DNA of 27,500 bases from Prorocentrum cordatum (GCA_963575745.1 CAUYUJ010003017.1:1-27500); one strand, 5' to 3'; positions 17,722 through 27,245 are shown, counted from the first letter of the stretch. Program-made: numbers and translations. The notes: generated by a model not told the origin, from the letters alone.

Positions 17722-17896
17722 GGAGGAGGAGGAGGAGGAGGAGGAGGAGGAGGAGGAGGAGGAGGAGGAGGAGGGGGAGGGGGAAGGAAGGAGGAGATGA
17801 GGGGAGGAGACGAGGGCGGCTGTAGTCAGTCCTGTCTCTTGCTGAGGAGGAGGGAGGAGGAGGAGGAGGAGGAGGAGCAGGAGCAGGAGGAGGAGG
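17722..17896. repeat. GGA triplet microsatellites (two tracts)
   Basis: Nearly pure GGA at 17722-17773 and a second GAG/GGA tract at 17844-17896, separated by mixed purine-rich sequence. The poly-Glu and poly-Ser frames they create are not genes. Confidence 0.9.
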
Positions 17897-18264
17897 GCCC
17901 GGGATCCTCCTCCGGCGGCGCGGCCGCGCCGCCAGCGCAGCCTCCAGGCCCGCCGCCCCCCGCGCCCGCCTCGCGGCGCCACCGATCGACGCAGGACCGC
18001 CCTGTGAGTCGAGGCAAGTAGCGCAGGGCCCTGGTCGACGCAGGGCGCAGCTGACGGCAACTCACGGCTACGCGAGCATCGTTCCGCCCCAGATCTTCGA
18101 CGACCTGAGCGGTCCGATCCCGGCTGCGGTTCCTCCGGTTGGGCACCCCGGGGCAGTTTTCGGGCCGCGGGGCAATAAAAAACAGACTAGGGGCGAACAG
18201 CTGACCTCATGGGAAGGAGTCGGGACAGATGTCGGGATAGGGGTCGGAACCTCTTCGCGCTCAA
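17897..18264. other. No gene seen
   Basis: GC-rich sequence following the GGA tracts, with a short palindromic GGCGGCGCGGCCGCGCCGCC near 17914. No coding or RNA gene signal was recognised. Confidence 0.4.
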
Positions 18265-18402
18265 CCCAGAGCCCCTCGCGTCGTGAGACAAAAGCACGGC
18301 GGGAAAATTCTGGCTATGTTCGGTCTCTGGGGGCCCTCGCCGGGCCTGGGGACCATCAACAAAACGACTCAGGATGAAGAGCCGGGTCCCAGGAATGGGT
18401 CG
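18265..18402 (-). repeat. Dispersed repeat B, copy 1 (inverted relative to copies 2 and 3)
   Basis: Read on the minus strand, CAACAAGA-like and GGGGCCC-like modules flank CCCAGGCCCGGCGAGGGCCC and continue into CCCGCCGTGCTTTTGTC. The same order appears on the plus strand at 22004-22112 and 23352-23520. Confidence 0.65.
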
Positions 18403-18487
18403 AGGCCACTGGGGGTCGACGCTGTGAAAAGCCATCCAAGCGTCGCGGATCTGGAAACCGATCAACATCCCGACTGGCATGGCCTGA

Positions 18488-18613
18488 TCGGCGGCGAGCG
18501 AGGGGGACAAACGGGAAAGGGTGGGCCTTCGGAAGTCCCCCGGCCTTCTGAGAAGCCCCGCCGCCTTCTGTGACGGCCTTCTACTTCTCACTTCCCCCCT
18601 CGCTCGCCGCCGA
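18488..18613. repeat. Inverted repeat with perfect 19-bp arms
   Basis: TCGGCGGCGAGCGAGGGGG (18488-18506) is the exact reverse complement of 18595-18613, with 88 bases between. GGCATGGCC stands just outside both arms. It could be the ends of a very small non-autonomous element. Confidence 0.65.
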
Positions 18614-18623
18614 GGCATGGCCT

Positions 18624-19200
18624 TGGCCCAACTGGCCGACCTCTCTGGGTGGGGGCGTCTGAGGTCCCCGTCGGATCTCGCGAGGCCCCTCCCTGCCTTG
18701 GGGGGGTGAGCCCATCGGAGAAACCTCTCGGGCGAACCCAAACAAGCTTCTCCTCCCTGGGTGGTGCCGAATGCGTAACTGTCGCATAAAAGGGTGGTGG
18801 TCTGATTCGCGGGGGGGTCTAAAGTTAAGCTGTCTTGGAGGCTTTCAATGGGGTCTGGGCAAAAGGCAGCCCTTTCATGGCTGGTATGGGGGGGTCTAAA
18901 CCTGCTCGTGTGGGAGGGTTGCGACCCCCTCCCTTTGATGACAAATGTTGGAGTAACTCTCGCCACTTTCGTGGTCTCCTGGAGTATCCACCGAAGCGAC
19001 TCCTACGGACACCCAGACAAGAGCTCTCCCTCGCCGGGCGTTGCCAAGTGCACAACGTCGCCACATTCGTGAGCTCCCAGGCCGTTGGAACGGGGGTGCT
19101 GCAGTCCCGTGAAGTTTGGATCGGTGAGACGATGATGACAAGAGGCTGTCACCTTCATCGATGCAGGACGCTGGCCGCGCGGCCGCGGCGCTTTGCCGCC
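18624..19200. other. No gene seen; weak direct repeat
   Basis: A block around 18730-18790 (ACCCAAACAAGC, TGGGTGGTGCCGAATGCGTA) resembles 19005-19070 (ACCCAGACAAGAGC, GGGCGTTGCCAAGTGCACA) in the same order. No reading frame with a recognisable domain. Confidence 0.35.
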
Positions 19201-19345
19201 ATCTCTGAAGGGGCCCAAGGACACACAAATAAATATACACAAATCAAATAATCCCCTATATTGTCCCATATTTTCTGGGTTTCCGTCTTCCCGCCCACTT
19301 CCCATATTTTCCCATATGTTCTGGGTAATCGAGGATTAATTCCCA
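19201..19345. repeat. Dispersed repeat A, copy 2
   Basis: GAAGGGGCCC, ACACACAAATAAATA, TTTTCTGGGTTTCCGTCTTC and CCCATATTTTCCCATATG occur in the order seen in copy 4. The terminal TGTGTCTGTG module is missing or diverged here. Confidence 0.7.
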
Positions 19346-19438
19346 ACCATCCTGTGGTGTTGGGTCCTCGTTTTGAAGAGACGGTGCCCCGCGTTCTCCT
19401 TCCTTCCTTCCTTCCTCCCGCTGCCTCCTCCCCCCTCC

Positions 19439-19915
<477 letters not shown>

Positions 19916-19954
19916 CTCCTATCCCCCTCTACCTTCTGTTTCACCCCACCCAGT

Positions 19955-21545
19955 ACAAGCGTTTCGTAGCCCCTTTTTTAATAGGAACTCCACGAAGGCC
20001 CCAGTGCTGCCGCCCGCATGCGTCACGCACACCCAATTCGGCACACCCCTCACACGTTTCGTGGCCCCATAGGGAGCTCCGCCGAAGGCCCCAGTGCTGC
20101 CGCCCGCATGCGTCACGCACACCCAATTCGGCCGACCCCTCACACGTTTCGTGGCCCCATAGGGAGCCCCACCGAAGGCCCCAGTGCCCGCGCCCGCATG
20201 CGTCACGCACACCCAATTCGGCACACCCCTCACACGTTTCGTGGCTCCATATGGAGCTCCACCGAAGGCCCCAATGCCCGCGCCCGCATGCTCACACGTC
20301 TCGTGGATTTCGGCACAAAAACCCCTCACACGTTTCGTGGCCCCATAGGGAGCACCCCGACGCCCCATGCCCGCGCCCGCATGGCGTCACGCACACCCAA
20401 TCGGCACATGCACCCGTCAGACGTTTCGTGGCCCCATAGGGAGCTCCACCGAAGGCCCCAGTGCCACCGCCCGCACGCGTCACGCACACCCAATTCGGCA
20501 CGCCCCTCACACGCTTCGTGGCCCCATAGCGAGCTCCACCGAAGGCCCCAATGCCACCGCCCGCATGCGTCGTCACCCACACCCAATTCGCACACCCCCT
20601 TCACCACGTTTTCGTGGGCCCCATAGGGAGCTCCACCGAAGCCCCAGTGCGGCCGCCCGCAATAAGTCGTCACGGCAACACCCCATTCGGACACACCCTC
20701 TCACACGATTCGTGGCCCCCATAGAGCTCCACCGAAGGCCCCAGTTCCCGCGCCCGCATGCGTCACCCACACCCATTTCGGCACACCCCTCACACGTTTC
20801 GTGGCTGCATAGGGAGCTCCACCGAAGGCCCCAGTGCCCGCGCCCGCATGCGTCAGCCACACCCATTTCGGCACACCCCTCACACGTTTCGTGGCTCCAT
20901 AGGGAGCTCCACCGAAAGCCCCAGTGCCCGCGCCCACATGCGTCACCCACACCCATTTCGGCACACCCCTCACACGTTTCGTGGCTCCATAGGGAGCTCC
21001 ACCGAAGGCCCCATTGCCCGCGCCCGCATGCGTCACCCACACCCATTTCGGCACACCCCTCACACGTTTCGTGGCTCCATAGGGAGCTCCACCGAAGGCC
21101 CCAGTGCCCGCGCCCGCATGCGTCAGCCACACCCATTTCGGCACACCCCTCACACGTTTCGTGGCCCCATAGGGAGCTCCACCGAAGGCCCCAGTGCCCG
21201 CGCCCGCATGCGTCAGCCACACCCATTTCGGCACACCCCTCACAAGTTTCTGCCCCATAGGGAGCTCCGCCGAAGGCCCCAGTGCCCGCGCCCGCATGCG
21301 TCAGCCACACCCATTCGGCACACCCCTCACGCGTTCCGTGGCCCCATAGGGAGCTCCGCCGAAGGTCCCAGTGGGTGTGCCCGCATGCGTCCCGCACACC
21401 CATTTCGGCACACCCCTCACACGTTTCTTGGCCCCATAGAGAGCTCCACCGAAGGCCCCAGTGGGTGTGCCCGCATGCGTCCCGCACACCCATTTCGGCA
21501 CACCCCTCATACGTTTCGTGGCCCCGTAGGGGGCTCCACCGAGAA
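19955..21545. repeat. 90-bp satellite array, about 18 units
   Basis: The landmark CGTTTCGTGG recurs at 19960, 20055, 20145, 20235, 20331, 20422, 20512, 20607, 20706, 20795, then every 90 bases to 21245, then 21332, 21422 and 21512, plus a partial unit near 20295. Each unit carries CCGAAGGCCCCAGTG, CGCATGCGTCA, CGGCACACCCCTCACACG and GGAGCTCC. Because 90 is divisible by three, both strands give long frames with 30-residue repeats. Indels of 1, 2 and 5 bases in the outer units show no coding constraint. The array ends at a 15-bp tandem duplication (21548-21577). Confidence 0.95.
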
Positions 21546-21595
21546 GATATTCACAATTGCAGTATTCACAATTGCAGATGGTTGGGTCCTTCGCC

Positions 21596-21630
21596 AGGAT
21601 AATTGTGTCTGTGTGTTTCTTTTCCTCCTG
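21596..21630. repeat. Dispersed repeat A, partial copy 3
   Basis: Only the terminal module ATAATTGTGTCTGTGTG followed by a T-rich stretch and CCTCCTGA is present, directly after the satellite. Confidence 0.55.
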
Positions 21631-22003
21631 AATCTCCCTGCGCCATCCCCGCGCGACAGCGGCGCTTCCCTGCCACCACCCCTGCCGGCACGGCAGCCGC
21701 ACCTTCCGGCCACCCTTTTCCTGCGCGCCGCCGAGCAGCACCCCCAACCACCGCCGGGGCGCGGCCTGGCAGACACCCTTCCGCGACGGGCCCTTCGAAC
21801 GACGCGAGCCCCTTGTCCTCGAGGCCCCCCCCTCCGGTCGCCTGCACGCGTCGCGGCGCGAGACGCGGGGGGCTGCCGCGGAAGGGCCCGGTTTGCTAAG
21901 GGACCGGCCGCTCCAGCCGCTGCTGGATACCGCCCCCCCACCCCCGGGTGAGGGGAGCCGAGAGGAGGGGGCCCAGACATGCGACGTCTGGACTTTTTCG
22001 ACA
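21631..22003. other. No gene seen
   Basis: GC-rich, proline-coding on the plus strand, with no recognisable domain, start context or RNA gene. Confidence 0.4.
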
Positions 22004-22112
22004 CGGGGTCCCTGGAGATCCCGACCCTTTCCCCGGGACCGGTTCTTCATCCTGAGCAATCTTGTTGACGGTCCCGAGGCCCGGCGAGGGCCCCCCGAGG
22101 CCGAAGATGGCC
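22004..22112 (+). repeat. Dispersed repeat B, copy 2
   Basis: GATCCCGACCCTTTCCCCGG, TTCTTCATCCTGAGCAA, TTGACGGTCCCGAGGC and CCGGCGAGGGCCC line up with copy 1 (inverted) and copy 3. Confidence 0.65.
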
Positions 22113-22165
22113 CAATCTGAAATTCGTCACGACGTGATCATGTCTCTTGGAGGCCTGGAAATGGG

Positions 22166-22335
22166 CACCAGCACCAACACAGGGCTTGCCTCCACAGGAG
22201 GAAGATGATCCTAGATTTCGGTGTTGGTGGTAATATTTCGGTCACCTTGGAAGCCAGAATATTACCACCATCACCGAGATCGGGATCTTCTTCCCTCGGT
22301 GGAGGCGCATCGCCGACAATTATTGGTGTTGGTGT
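22166..22335. repeat. Long imperfect hairpin with arms of about 75 bases
   Basis: The left arm 22166-22238 (CACCAGCACCAACA, GCCTCCAC, GGAGGAAGATGATCC, CGGTG, TGGTGGTAATATT) is complementary, in order, to the right arm 22257-22335 (AATATTACCACCA, CACCG, GGATCTTCTTCC, GTGGAGGC, TTGGTGTTGGTG). The loop is about 18 bases. Mismatches and small bulges are spread along the stem. The strand of any transcript is unknown. Confidence 0.75.
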
Positions 22336-22418
22336 CAACCTCTAGGCCTGCGAGTCTGGGGGGGAGGCTCTCCCAGGGGTGCGGACAATCACCTGGAACC
22401 GGCAGCGCTTCGCCGACA

Positions 22419-22568
22419 GTGAAGGGGCCCTGGGACACACAAATAAATACACACTAACAAAAGGATTCCCTAGATTTTCTTATATTTTTCCCCCCACTTC
22501 CAATATTTTCCTATATTTTCCACGGGAAACGACGATTGATTGTGTCTGTGTGTTTTTTCCCCTCCTGA
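22419..22568. repeat. Dispersed repeat A, copy 4 (most complete)
   Basis: All modules are present in order: GTGAAGGGGCCC, ACACACAAATAAATACACAC, TTTTCTTATATTTTTCCCC, CCAATATTTTCC, GATTGTGTCTGTGTG, TTTTTTCCCCTCCTGA. It is AT-rich against a GC-rich background. Confidence 0.75.
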
Positions 22569-22599
22569 GACAGATCGGCCGCAGGCCCACCGTGGGCAA

Positions 22600-22680
22600 G
22601 CCGATCGCTCCATGGGCAGGCCGGGGCAACCCAGGCCTCGGTCGGCGACGAGAAGGGCGATTGGGGGCCCGATGCGCTCC
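22600..22680. repeat. Dispersed repeat C, partial copy
   Basis: CCATGGGCAGGCCGGGGC, GTCGGCGACGAGAAGGGCGA and TTGGGGGCCCGATGCGCTCC resemble the right half of family C. Confidence 0.45.
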
Positions 22681-22711
22681 CGAGTGCCCAGGCTTTGCTC
22701 GGTATGGGTGG

Positions 22712-23160
22712 CTGTTCGTGGCTGTCAGCCTGGGTGGCTTTTTCCGCGGCTGCCCTCACGGGTGGCCACTCGTGGCTGCTCTATTCCGCCACCTCTTCTT
22801 TTCCGGACCCTGCCTCTTCGCTGTTCGTGGCTGTCGCCCTGGGTGGCTTTTTCCGTGGCTGCCCTCACGGGTGGCCACGCGTGGCGCCTGCTGTCTGTTT
22901 CGCCCGCTCTTCGTTTCCGGACCCTGCCTCTTCGCTGTTCGTGGCTGTCGCCCTGGGTGGCTTTTTCCGTGGCTGCCCTCACGGGTGGCCACGCGTGGCG
23001 CCTGCTGTCTGTTTCGCCCGCTCTTCGTTTCCGGACCCTGCCTCTTCGCTGTTCGTGGCTGTCGCCCTGGGTGGCTTTTTCCGTGGCTGCCCTCACGGGT
23101 GGCCACGCGTGGCTGCTGTCTGTTTCGCCCCCTCCTCTTTTCCGGACCCTGCCTCCTCGG
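22712..23160. repeat. 114-bp tandem repeat, four units
   Basis: CTGTTCGTGGCTGTC starts units at 22712, 22821, 22935 and 23049 (spacings 109, 114, 114). Inner units are almost identical and carry GGGTGGCTTTTTCCGTGGC, CCACGCGTGG and TTTCCGGACCCTGCCTC. All three plus frames stay open because 114 is divisible by three, so the 38-residue repeat is not evidence of a gene. Confidence 0.9.
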
Positions 23161-23351
23161 AGGCAGGCCAGTCCAACACCCAGCATCCGTGGCCAAATCC
23201 GCCCCTGCCGCCGCCCCGGAGGTGCCCAGGCCCCTCCCGGCCAGGGCCCACGTCCGCTCAAAGCCCGACCGCGCGCCCCTCCAGGCTCCAGTGCCTGGGC
23301 CTGCTTCTCGACGAGGATCTCTCCGCGGCACCAGACAAGCGATGCCCTGTT

Positions 23352-23520
23352 TTTTCACTACGGGGCCCCAGACGTCCCGACCCGACCCCTTCCCCGGGGC
23401 CAACATTCTTCCTTCGGGGCCGCTCTGTTGACGGCCCCAAGGGCACGGCGAGGGCCCCTGGAGACCGAAAGCGGTGCACCAAAAACTCCCGTCGTGCTTC
23501 TTCCACGGCGCGCGCCCGTC
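23352..23520 (+). repeat. Dispersed repeat B, copy 3
   Basis: CCCCAGACGTCCCGACC, CCTTCCCCGGGGCC, TTGACGGCCCCAAGGGCACG, GCGAGGGCCCCTGGAGACCG and CTCCCGTCGTGCTTCTTCC match the order of copies 1 and 2, with copy 1 sharing the longer right end. Confidence 0.65.
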
Positions 23521-23569
23521 TGGCACATCGGCGCCCTCTCCTTAAAACAGGGCTAGGATCGGGATAAAT

Positions 23570-23622
23570 CGCTCCAGAGCGTTCCGGACCGCTCTCAGAG
23601 CGTTCCGGAACGCTCTGGAGCG
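23570..23622. repeat. Perfect 19-bp hairpin
   Basis: CGCTCCAGAGCGTTCCGGA (23570-23588) is exactly complementary to 23604-23622. The 15-base loop contains a further partial copy (GCTCTCAGAGC). Confidence 0.85.
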
Positions 23623-23954
23623 GCCGCGGCGCCCAACACATCCTCCAAACCCGCCCATTCTCAGAGATTTCGAGTCATCCCGATCCGATTTTGTCCCGAC
23701 CTTCGCGTCGTTTTACTCCTCCCCCCTGAGTCTCGGTGGCGCTGCGCCTCGCAGCTGCCCTCGCCGCCCGCGGGCTCCGCGGCCGCGGCGCGGCCCGCCG
23801 CCGCGCCGAGCGCCAGCAGCAGCCCCGCGGCACGGGCGCGCCGCGGCATCGCCGCCCGCCCCGGCGCTGCGAGCTCGAGCAGGGGGCCCCGACGCTGTCT
23901 GGCCGGCAGCCTGGAGCCCCTTCGCGATGACGCCAGCGACCGGCCCCGCCCCGA
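23623..23954 (-). other. GC-rich segment with a signal-peptide-like short frame
   Basis: A minus-strand ATG at 23849-23847 begins MPRRARAAGLLLALGAAAGR and continues AAAAEPAGGEGSCEAQ. This is an n-region, hydrophobic core and Ala-rich cleavage site like a secretory signal, lying about 100 bases downstream of a pyrimidine tract. No further conserved sequence or clear donor is visible. It could be a first exon or chance in GC-rich DNA. Confidence 0.2.
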
Positions 23955-24042
23955 GGAGGAGGAGGAGGAGGAGGAGGGGGAGGGGGAGGAGATGGAGGAG
24001 GAGGAGGAGGAGGAGGAGGAGGAGGAGGAGGAGGAGGAGGAC
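23955..24042. repeat. GGA triplet microsatellite
   Basis: GGA/GAG units, briefly interrupted by GGGGGAGGGGGAGGAGATGG. Confidence 0.9.
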
Positions 24043-24131
24043 CCTCCCCTCCCCCCTGCCTGGTCACGCCACGGTTCGCGCTGGCGCCGTCTGTGAAGTG
24101 GCCGTCCCCAGAGGCACTCCCACACGGCGGC

Positions 24132-24174
24132 GGCACGTTTCCTGGAGGCACAGTGTACCTCCAGGAAACGTGCC
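24132..24174. repeat. Perfect 17-bp hairpin, 9-base loop
   Basis: GGCACGTTTCCTGGAGG (24132-24148) and CCTCCAGGAAACGTGCC (24158-24174) are exact complements around CACAGTGTA. Confidence 0.85.
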
Positions 24175-24239
24175 CAAGAACGGTTTCCTGGCTTCAAGGC
24201 GCCCCGCGCTCTTCGCGTCCCCTTGGATTGCAGGGTCAG

Positions 24240-24450
24240 CCAGTATCGAATGGAGAGATCTGATCGAATCGGAACGTCAGCCGGATCGAACCGCATCGGC
24301 ACGGAGTCGGAATCGAATCGGATCGGCCGTGCCAGGACGCACACCAGCGCCGTGAACGCATCAGGCCGAATAAAATCTTTAAAAAAATCGGAATCTAATC
24401 GGGTCGGGCTGACCGGGATCGGTATCGAATCGGATCGATCGGATCGAAAT
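24240..24450. repeat. Interspersed ATCGGA/ATCGAAT short repeats
   Basis: Many scattered copies of GAATCGGATCG-like 10 to 12-mers (for example near 24258, 24308 and 24426) give a repetitive, non-coding texture. No gene signal. Confidence 0.6.
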
Positions 24451-24520
24451 GGACCTTGGAAATTGGCGGTTCCAAGCCGGTGCGGTGGCGGACCTTCGGC
24501 GACCTCGAAATCCCCAAAGG

Positions 24521-24652
24521 CCTCGCCGCGCAGTCCGTCACCTCAAAGTGTTTGGGGCCATGAGGCCCCAATCGCCCGAGGCACCCTCGGAGAATGACCC
24601 GCGTGCCAAAACCGCGCGGTCACTCCGAACCCCCACCAACCCACCACACGCT
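24521..24652. repeat. Dispersed repeat F, copy 2
   Basis: CCTCGCCGCGCAGTCCGTCA (24521-24540) and CCAAAACCGCGCGGTCACTC through ACCACACG (24606-24650) match copy 1 in order, with about 55 extra bases between the two blocks. Confidence 0.65.
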
Positions 24653-24740
24653 CGTTTTTTGGAGTGCGATGTCTAGGCCTGCTCGCCTCCGCCCTGCCTG
24701 CAGGAACTACCGTGCAGGCGCACCCCGCTCGGAGGTGCGG

Positions 24741-24790
24741 GCCTCGGGGCCTGTTAGCGCCCAGGGCCTCGGGGCCTGTTAGCGCCCAGG
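24741..24790 (+). repeat. 25-bp perfect tandem duplication
   Basis: A 25-base unit beginning GCCTCGGGGCCTGTTAGCGC occurs twice head to tail (24741-24765, 24766-24790). Confidence 0.9.
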
Positions 24791-24825
24791 GTCACTCCGA
24801 ACCCCCGCCAAACCACCACACGCTC
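24791..24825. repeat. Dispersed repeat F, partial copy 3
   Basis: GTCACTCCGAACCCCCGCC and AACCACCACACGCTC repeat the right end of copy 2. Confidence 0.65.
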
Positions 24826-24995
24826 TTGTCACCACGCCGTCTGGGGCTCCCGATCCGCCCCGAACGGCGCCCCTGGCTCTCCGCGCCCTGCTGCAGCCCC
24901 AGGGGCCTCCGACGGCCCCGGGGCCTGGGAAGGGCCCCGGGAGGCCGAAAACAACGGTCGGGGGGGACCAGCTCGGGAGGGCGGGGACCAGCTCC

Positions 24996-25099
24996 CCCTC
25001 CTCCTCCTCCCCCTCCTCCTCCTTCTCCTCCCCCTCCTCCTCCTCCTCCTCCTCCTCGTCCTCCTCCTCGTCCTCCTCCTCCTCGTCCTCCTCCTCCTC
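24996..25099. repeat. TCC triplet microsatellite
   Basis: CTCCTCC units with scattered TCG and TTC interruptions. It is the complement of the GGA tracts elsewhere in the window. Confidence 0.9.
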
Positions 25100-25125
25100 G
25101 GGGGAGGTGGGGGGAACATCGAGGT

Positions 25126-25255
25126 GAAATCGCCGATGGATCTGCGGTAGGGTACCGATACCAAAACCCCAGGTTCTTGGACGGACTGGACATCGGGCCC
25201 CTGTCAGGGATCAATGAGCGATTGGGGTCGGTGCATCCCCACCTGAGCCGATCGC
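25126..25255. repeat. Dispersed repeat C, copy 2
   Basis: GAAATCGCCGATGGATCTGC, ACCAAAACCCCAGGTTCTTG, ATCGGGCCCCTGTCAGGGAT and GAGCGATTGGGGTCGGTGCA follow the family order with more divergence than copy 3. Confidence 0.6.
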
Positions 25256-25635
25256 TGAGTGAGTGGCGGCCTTCCCACCCGGCCCAGAATCTAACCCTGG
25301 GCCCCTCGGGAGAGGGATCCACCCTGACCTGTTCCTGGACGTGAATCCGGCCGACGCCACGAGAAGCCCCCAGAGAGCCCAGAAAGGACGAAAAGCGCAG
25401 GGAAGGCCGCCGCTCTCGACTCTAGGCTGAGGCATCCCCACCTGGTGTCCACCACCGTCCCAATGAGTTGTAGCCGATACTTCGAATCTGTGGCGGCCGT
25501 TCGGAGCGACTTGGGACCCCCTGGACGCCTCTCGGCGAGGCGCAGCTGCTGGAGCGCATCCCGTGGCTGGCAAATCGCCGAGAGCCGACGAAAAACGTCC
25601 GAAAACCGAAAAACATAGTTAGCTCAGGCGGGAAA
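25256..25635. other. No gene seen
   Basis: Mixed-composition DNA between two family C copies. No recognisable domain on either strand. Confidence 0.4.
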
Positions 25636-25790
25636 CATCGGGCTGGAATCGGCCATGCATCGCCGATAGATCGGCAACAGGCCCCCGATGGCGAATCCCC
25701 ACGGTCCTGGGCGGGGTGGGCTATCGGGCCCCTCTCGACAATCAGTGGGCGATTGGGGGCCGATGCGCACCCCCCTGGGCCCCCTGACTT
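25636..25790. repeat. Dispersed repeat C, copy 3
   Basis: GGAATCGGCCATGCATCGCC, CCCCCGATGGCGAATCCCCA, CGGTCCTGGGCGGGGTGGGC, CAATCAGTGGGCGATTGGGG. Closest to copy 1. Repeat D follows at once. Confidence 0.7.
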
Positions 25791-26020
25791 GAGCAGGGAC
25801 CGACCGTCTCGGCATTCCTGTAGGCCTACCACGATCTGTTCTCAGAACCCCAAATGTTCTAAGGCCCCGAAAATGTCATTAGAACATAAGCCCGATGTGT
25901 TTAAACAGGACGGTCTCAGCCAGAAGTGTTCGATAAACAGTTCGCGCAGACCATGAGAGGCTCTTGGAACATGTGCCTGTGGGCCTAGTGGCACGCCAGG
26001 ACGCTTCGCCACTGCTCGAC
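25790..26020. repeat. Dispersed repeat D, copy 2
   Basis: GAGCAGGGACCGACCGTCTC, TGTTCTCAGAACCCCAAATG, CCCGATGTGTTTAAACAGGA, CTCAGCCAGAAGTGTTC and GCCAGGACGCTTCGCCACTG match copy 1, about 9.1 kb away in the same orientation. Confidence 0.7.
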
Positions 26021-26257
26021 TGACAGTGCCCCGGATCCTCCTCCGAGCACGCGTTTCGCTGGGGGCGACCCGCGGCGCCGGCGGGCGCCAGACCTGGGCG
26101 CACGGCCCCGCGGCGCCGGCGGCTCTGCGCACCGCCTCGGGGCGCGGATGGCGCGCGGCCGGCTCAGAGCGCGGACTTCTGGCTCAGGATCGCGTAGGCC
26201 TGGCGGGGCAGCAGGGCGCCCCGGCGCGGCGGGGCGGGCTCCCATCGAGGCCCCAGC

Positions 26258-26373
26258 ACGCGAAGAGGAAGAGGAGGAGGAGGAGGAGGAGGAGGAGGAA
26301 GAGGAGAAGGAGGAGGAAGAGGAGGAGAAGGAGGAGGAGGAAGAGGAGGAGGAGGAGAGAGAGGAAGAGGGGG
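26258..26373. repeat. GAG/GAA triplet microsatellite
   Basis: Purine-only GAG, GGA and GAA units. A looser GA-rich stretch follows at about 26505-26610. Poly-Glu frames here are not genes. Confidence 0.9.
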
Positions 26374-26889
26374 ACGGGAAGGAGGGCTGGTCTACAAGGT
26401 CCCGCCCACGCAAGGCCCCTGTCCCCACTCCCTGCCCCCTCCCACTTATGCTTTTCGCGATCGCCGTTGCGACTAGACGACTTCCGATCCGAGCTGCTGG
26501 GCAAGACAAGGAGGGGACGGAGGACGAGGAGGGAACTGAGGGGGAGGGGGAAAGAAAGGAGGGACGGGGGGGGGAAGGAGGAGGAGGGAGAGTGGGGCGG
26601 AGGAGGAAGAGGGCATAGGGCAAACCGCCTGCGAACCGACACAGTGACAGGCCGCAAGCAGCTGAAGAAATTCCGGCCTCGGACTGACCCCCTCTCCTAG
26701 AAGAAAGAGAACCATGCCCATCTGTTTCACTCACGGGCCTGCAGAGAAGGAAAAGCCAAACCAGGGCCTAAGATCCTGAAAGCAAATTCATCGTATCGGA
26801 AGCAGTGGGCGCATCCACCGATCATCCTGGGCCCAGGATGAGCCCGGCCCTGATCGCGAGGAAGAACGATACGAAGGAGACGGACTCGG
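26374..26889. other. No gene seen
   Basis: GA-rich DNA followed by mixed sequence, without recognisable domain, RNA gene or repeat family. Confidence 0.4.
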
Positions 26890-27245
26890 GGGGGACATCG
26901 ACCCGGAATCGGCGACGCATCCCTCCAATATTTGCGATACGGCCTTCGATTGTGCATCCGAGCGTGCCAGGGTTGGGTGGGGTATCAGACCCCTGTCTGC
27001 GATGAACGGGCGATTGGGGGTCCATGCGCTCCCCCTTGAGTCGATCCCCCCCTACCGTTGCCTCTGGAATACCAGGAACAACAGGCCCAAGAGCGCCCCG
27101 ACAGCACCGGCCAGCACCGAATCGGAAGCTGGGCCGAATCGGAATGTGCGCGGGATCGGGGCCGCCTCGGCAGGGAAGCCGAGACCGAGGAGTAGAATTT
27201 GGTCGGGCATGTCCCCCTACAGGCCGATTCTAGACGAAAAATATT
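26890..27245. repeat. Dispersed repeat C, copy 4 with extended right end
   Basis: CCGGAATCGGCGACGCATCC, GGGTTGGGTGGGGTATCAGA, GAACGGGCGATTGGGGGTCC, then further right GGTCGGGCATGTCCCCCTAC and GGCCGATTCTAGA. The same right end follows copy 1 at 16392-16430. Confidence 0.6.

Noticed and set aside
18815-18835. AAAGTTAAGC, reminiscent of 5S rRNA
   Set aside because: The flanking sequence has no further similarity to 5S rRNA.
20367-21951. Long frames on both strands of about 300-400 residues with 30-residue repeats
   Set aside because: They come from a 90-bp satellite with a period divisible by three. Frames break by 1, 2 or 5 bases in outer units and both strands are equally open.
26026-26734. 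Glu/Lys-rich and Ser-rich frames
   Set aside because: Translation of GAG/GGA triplet tracts, without any domain outside the repeat.
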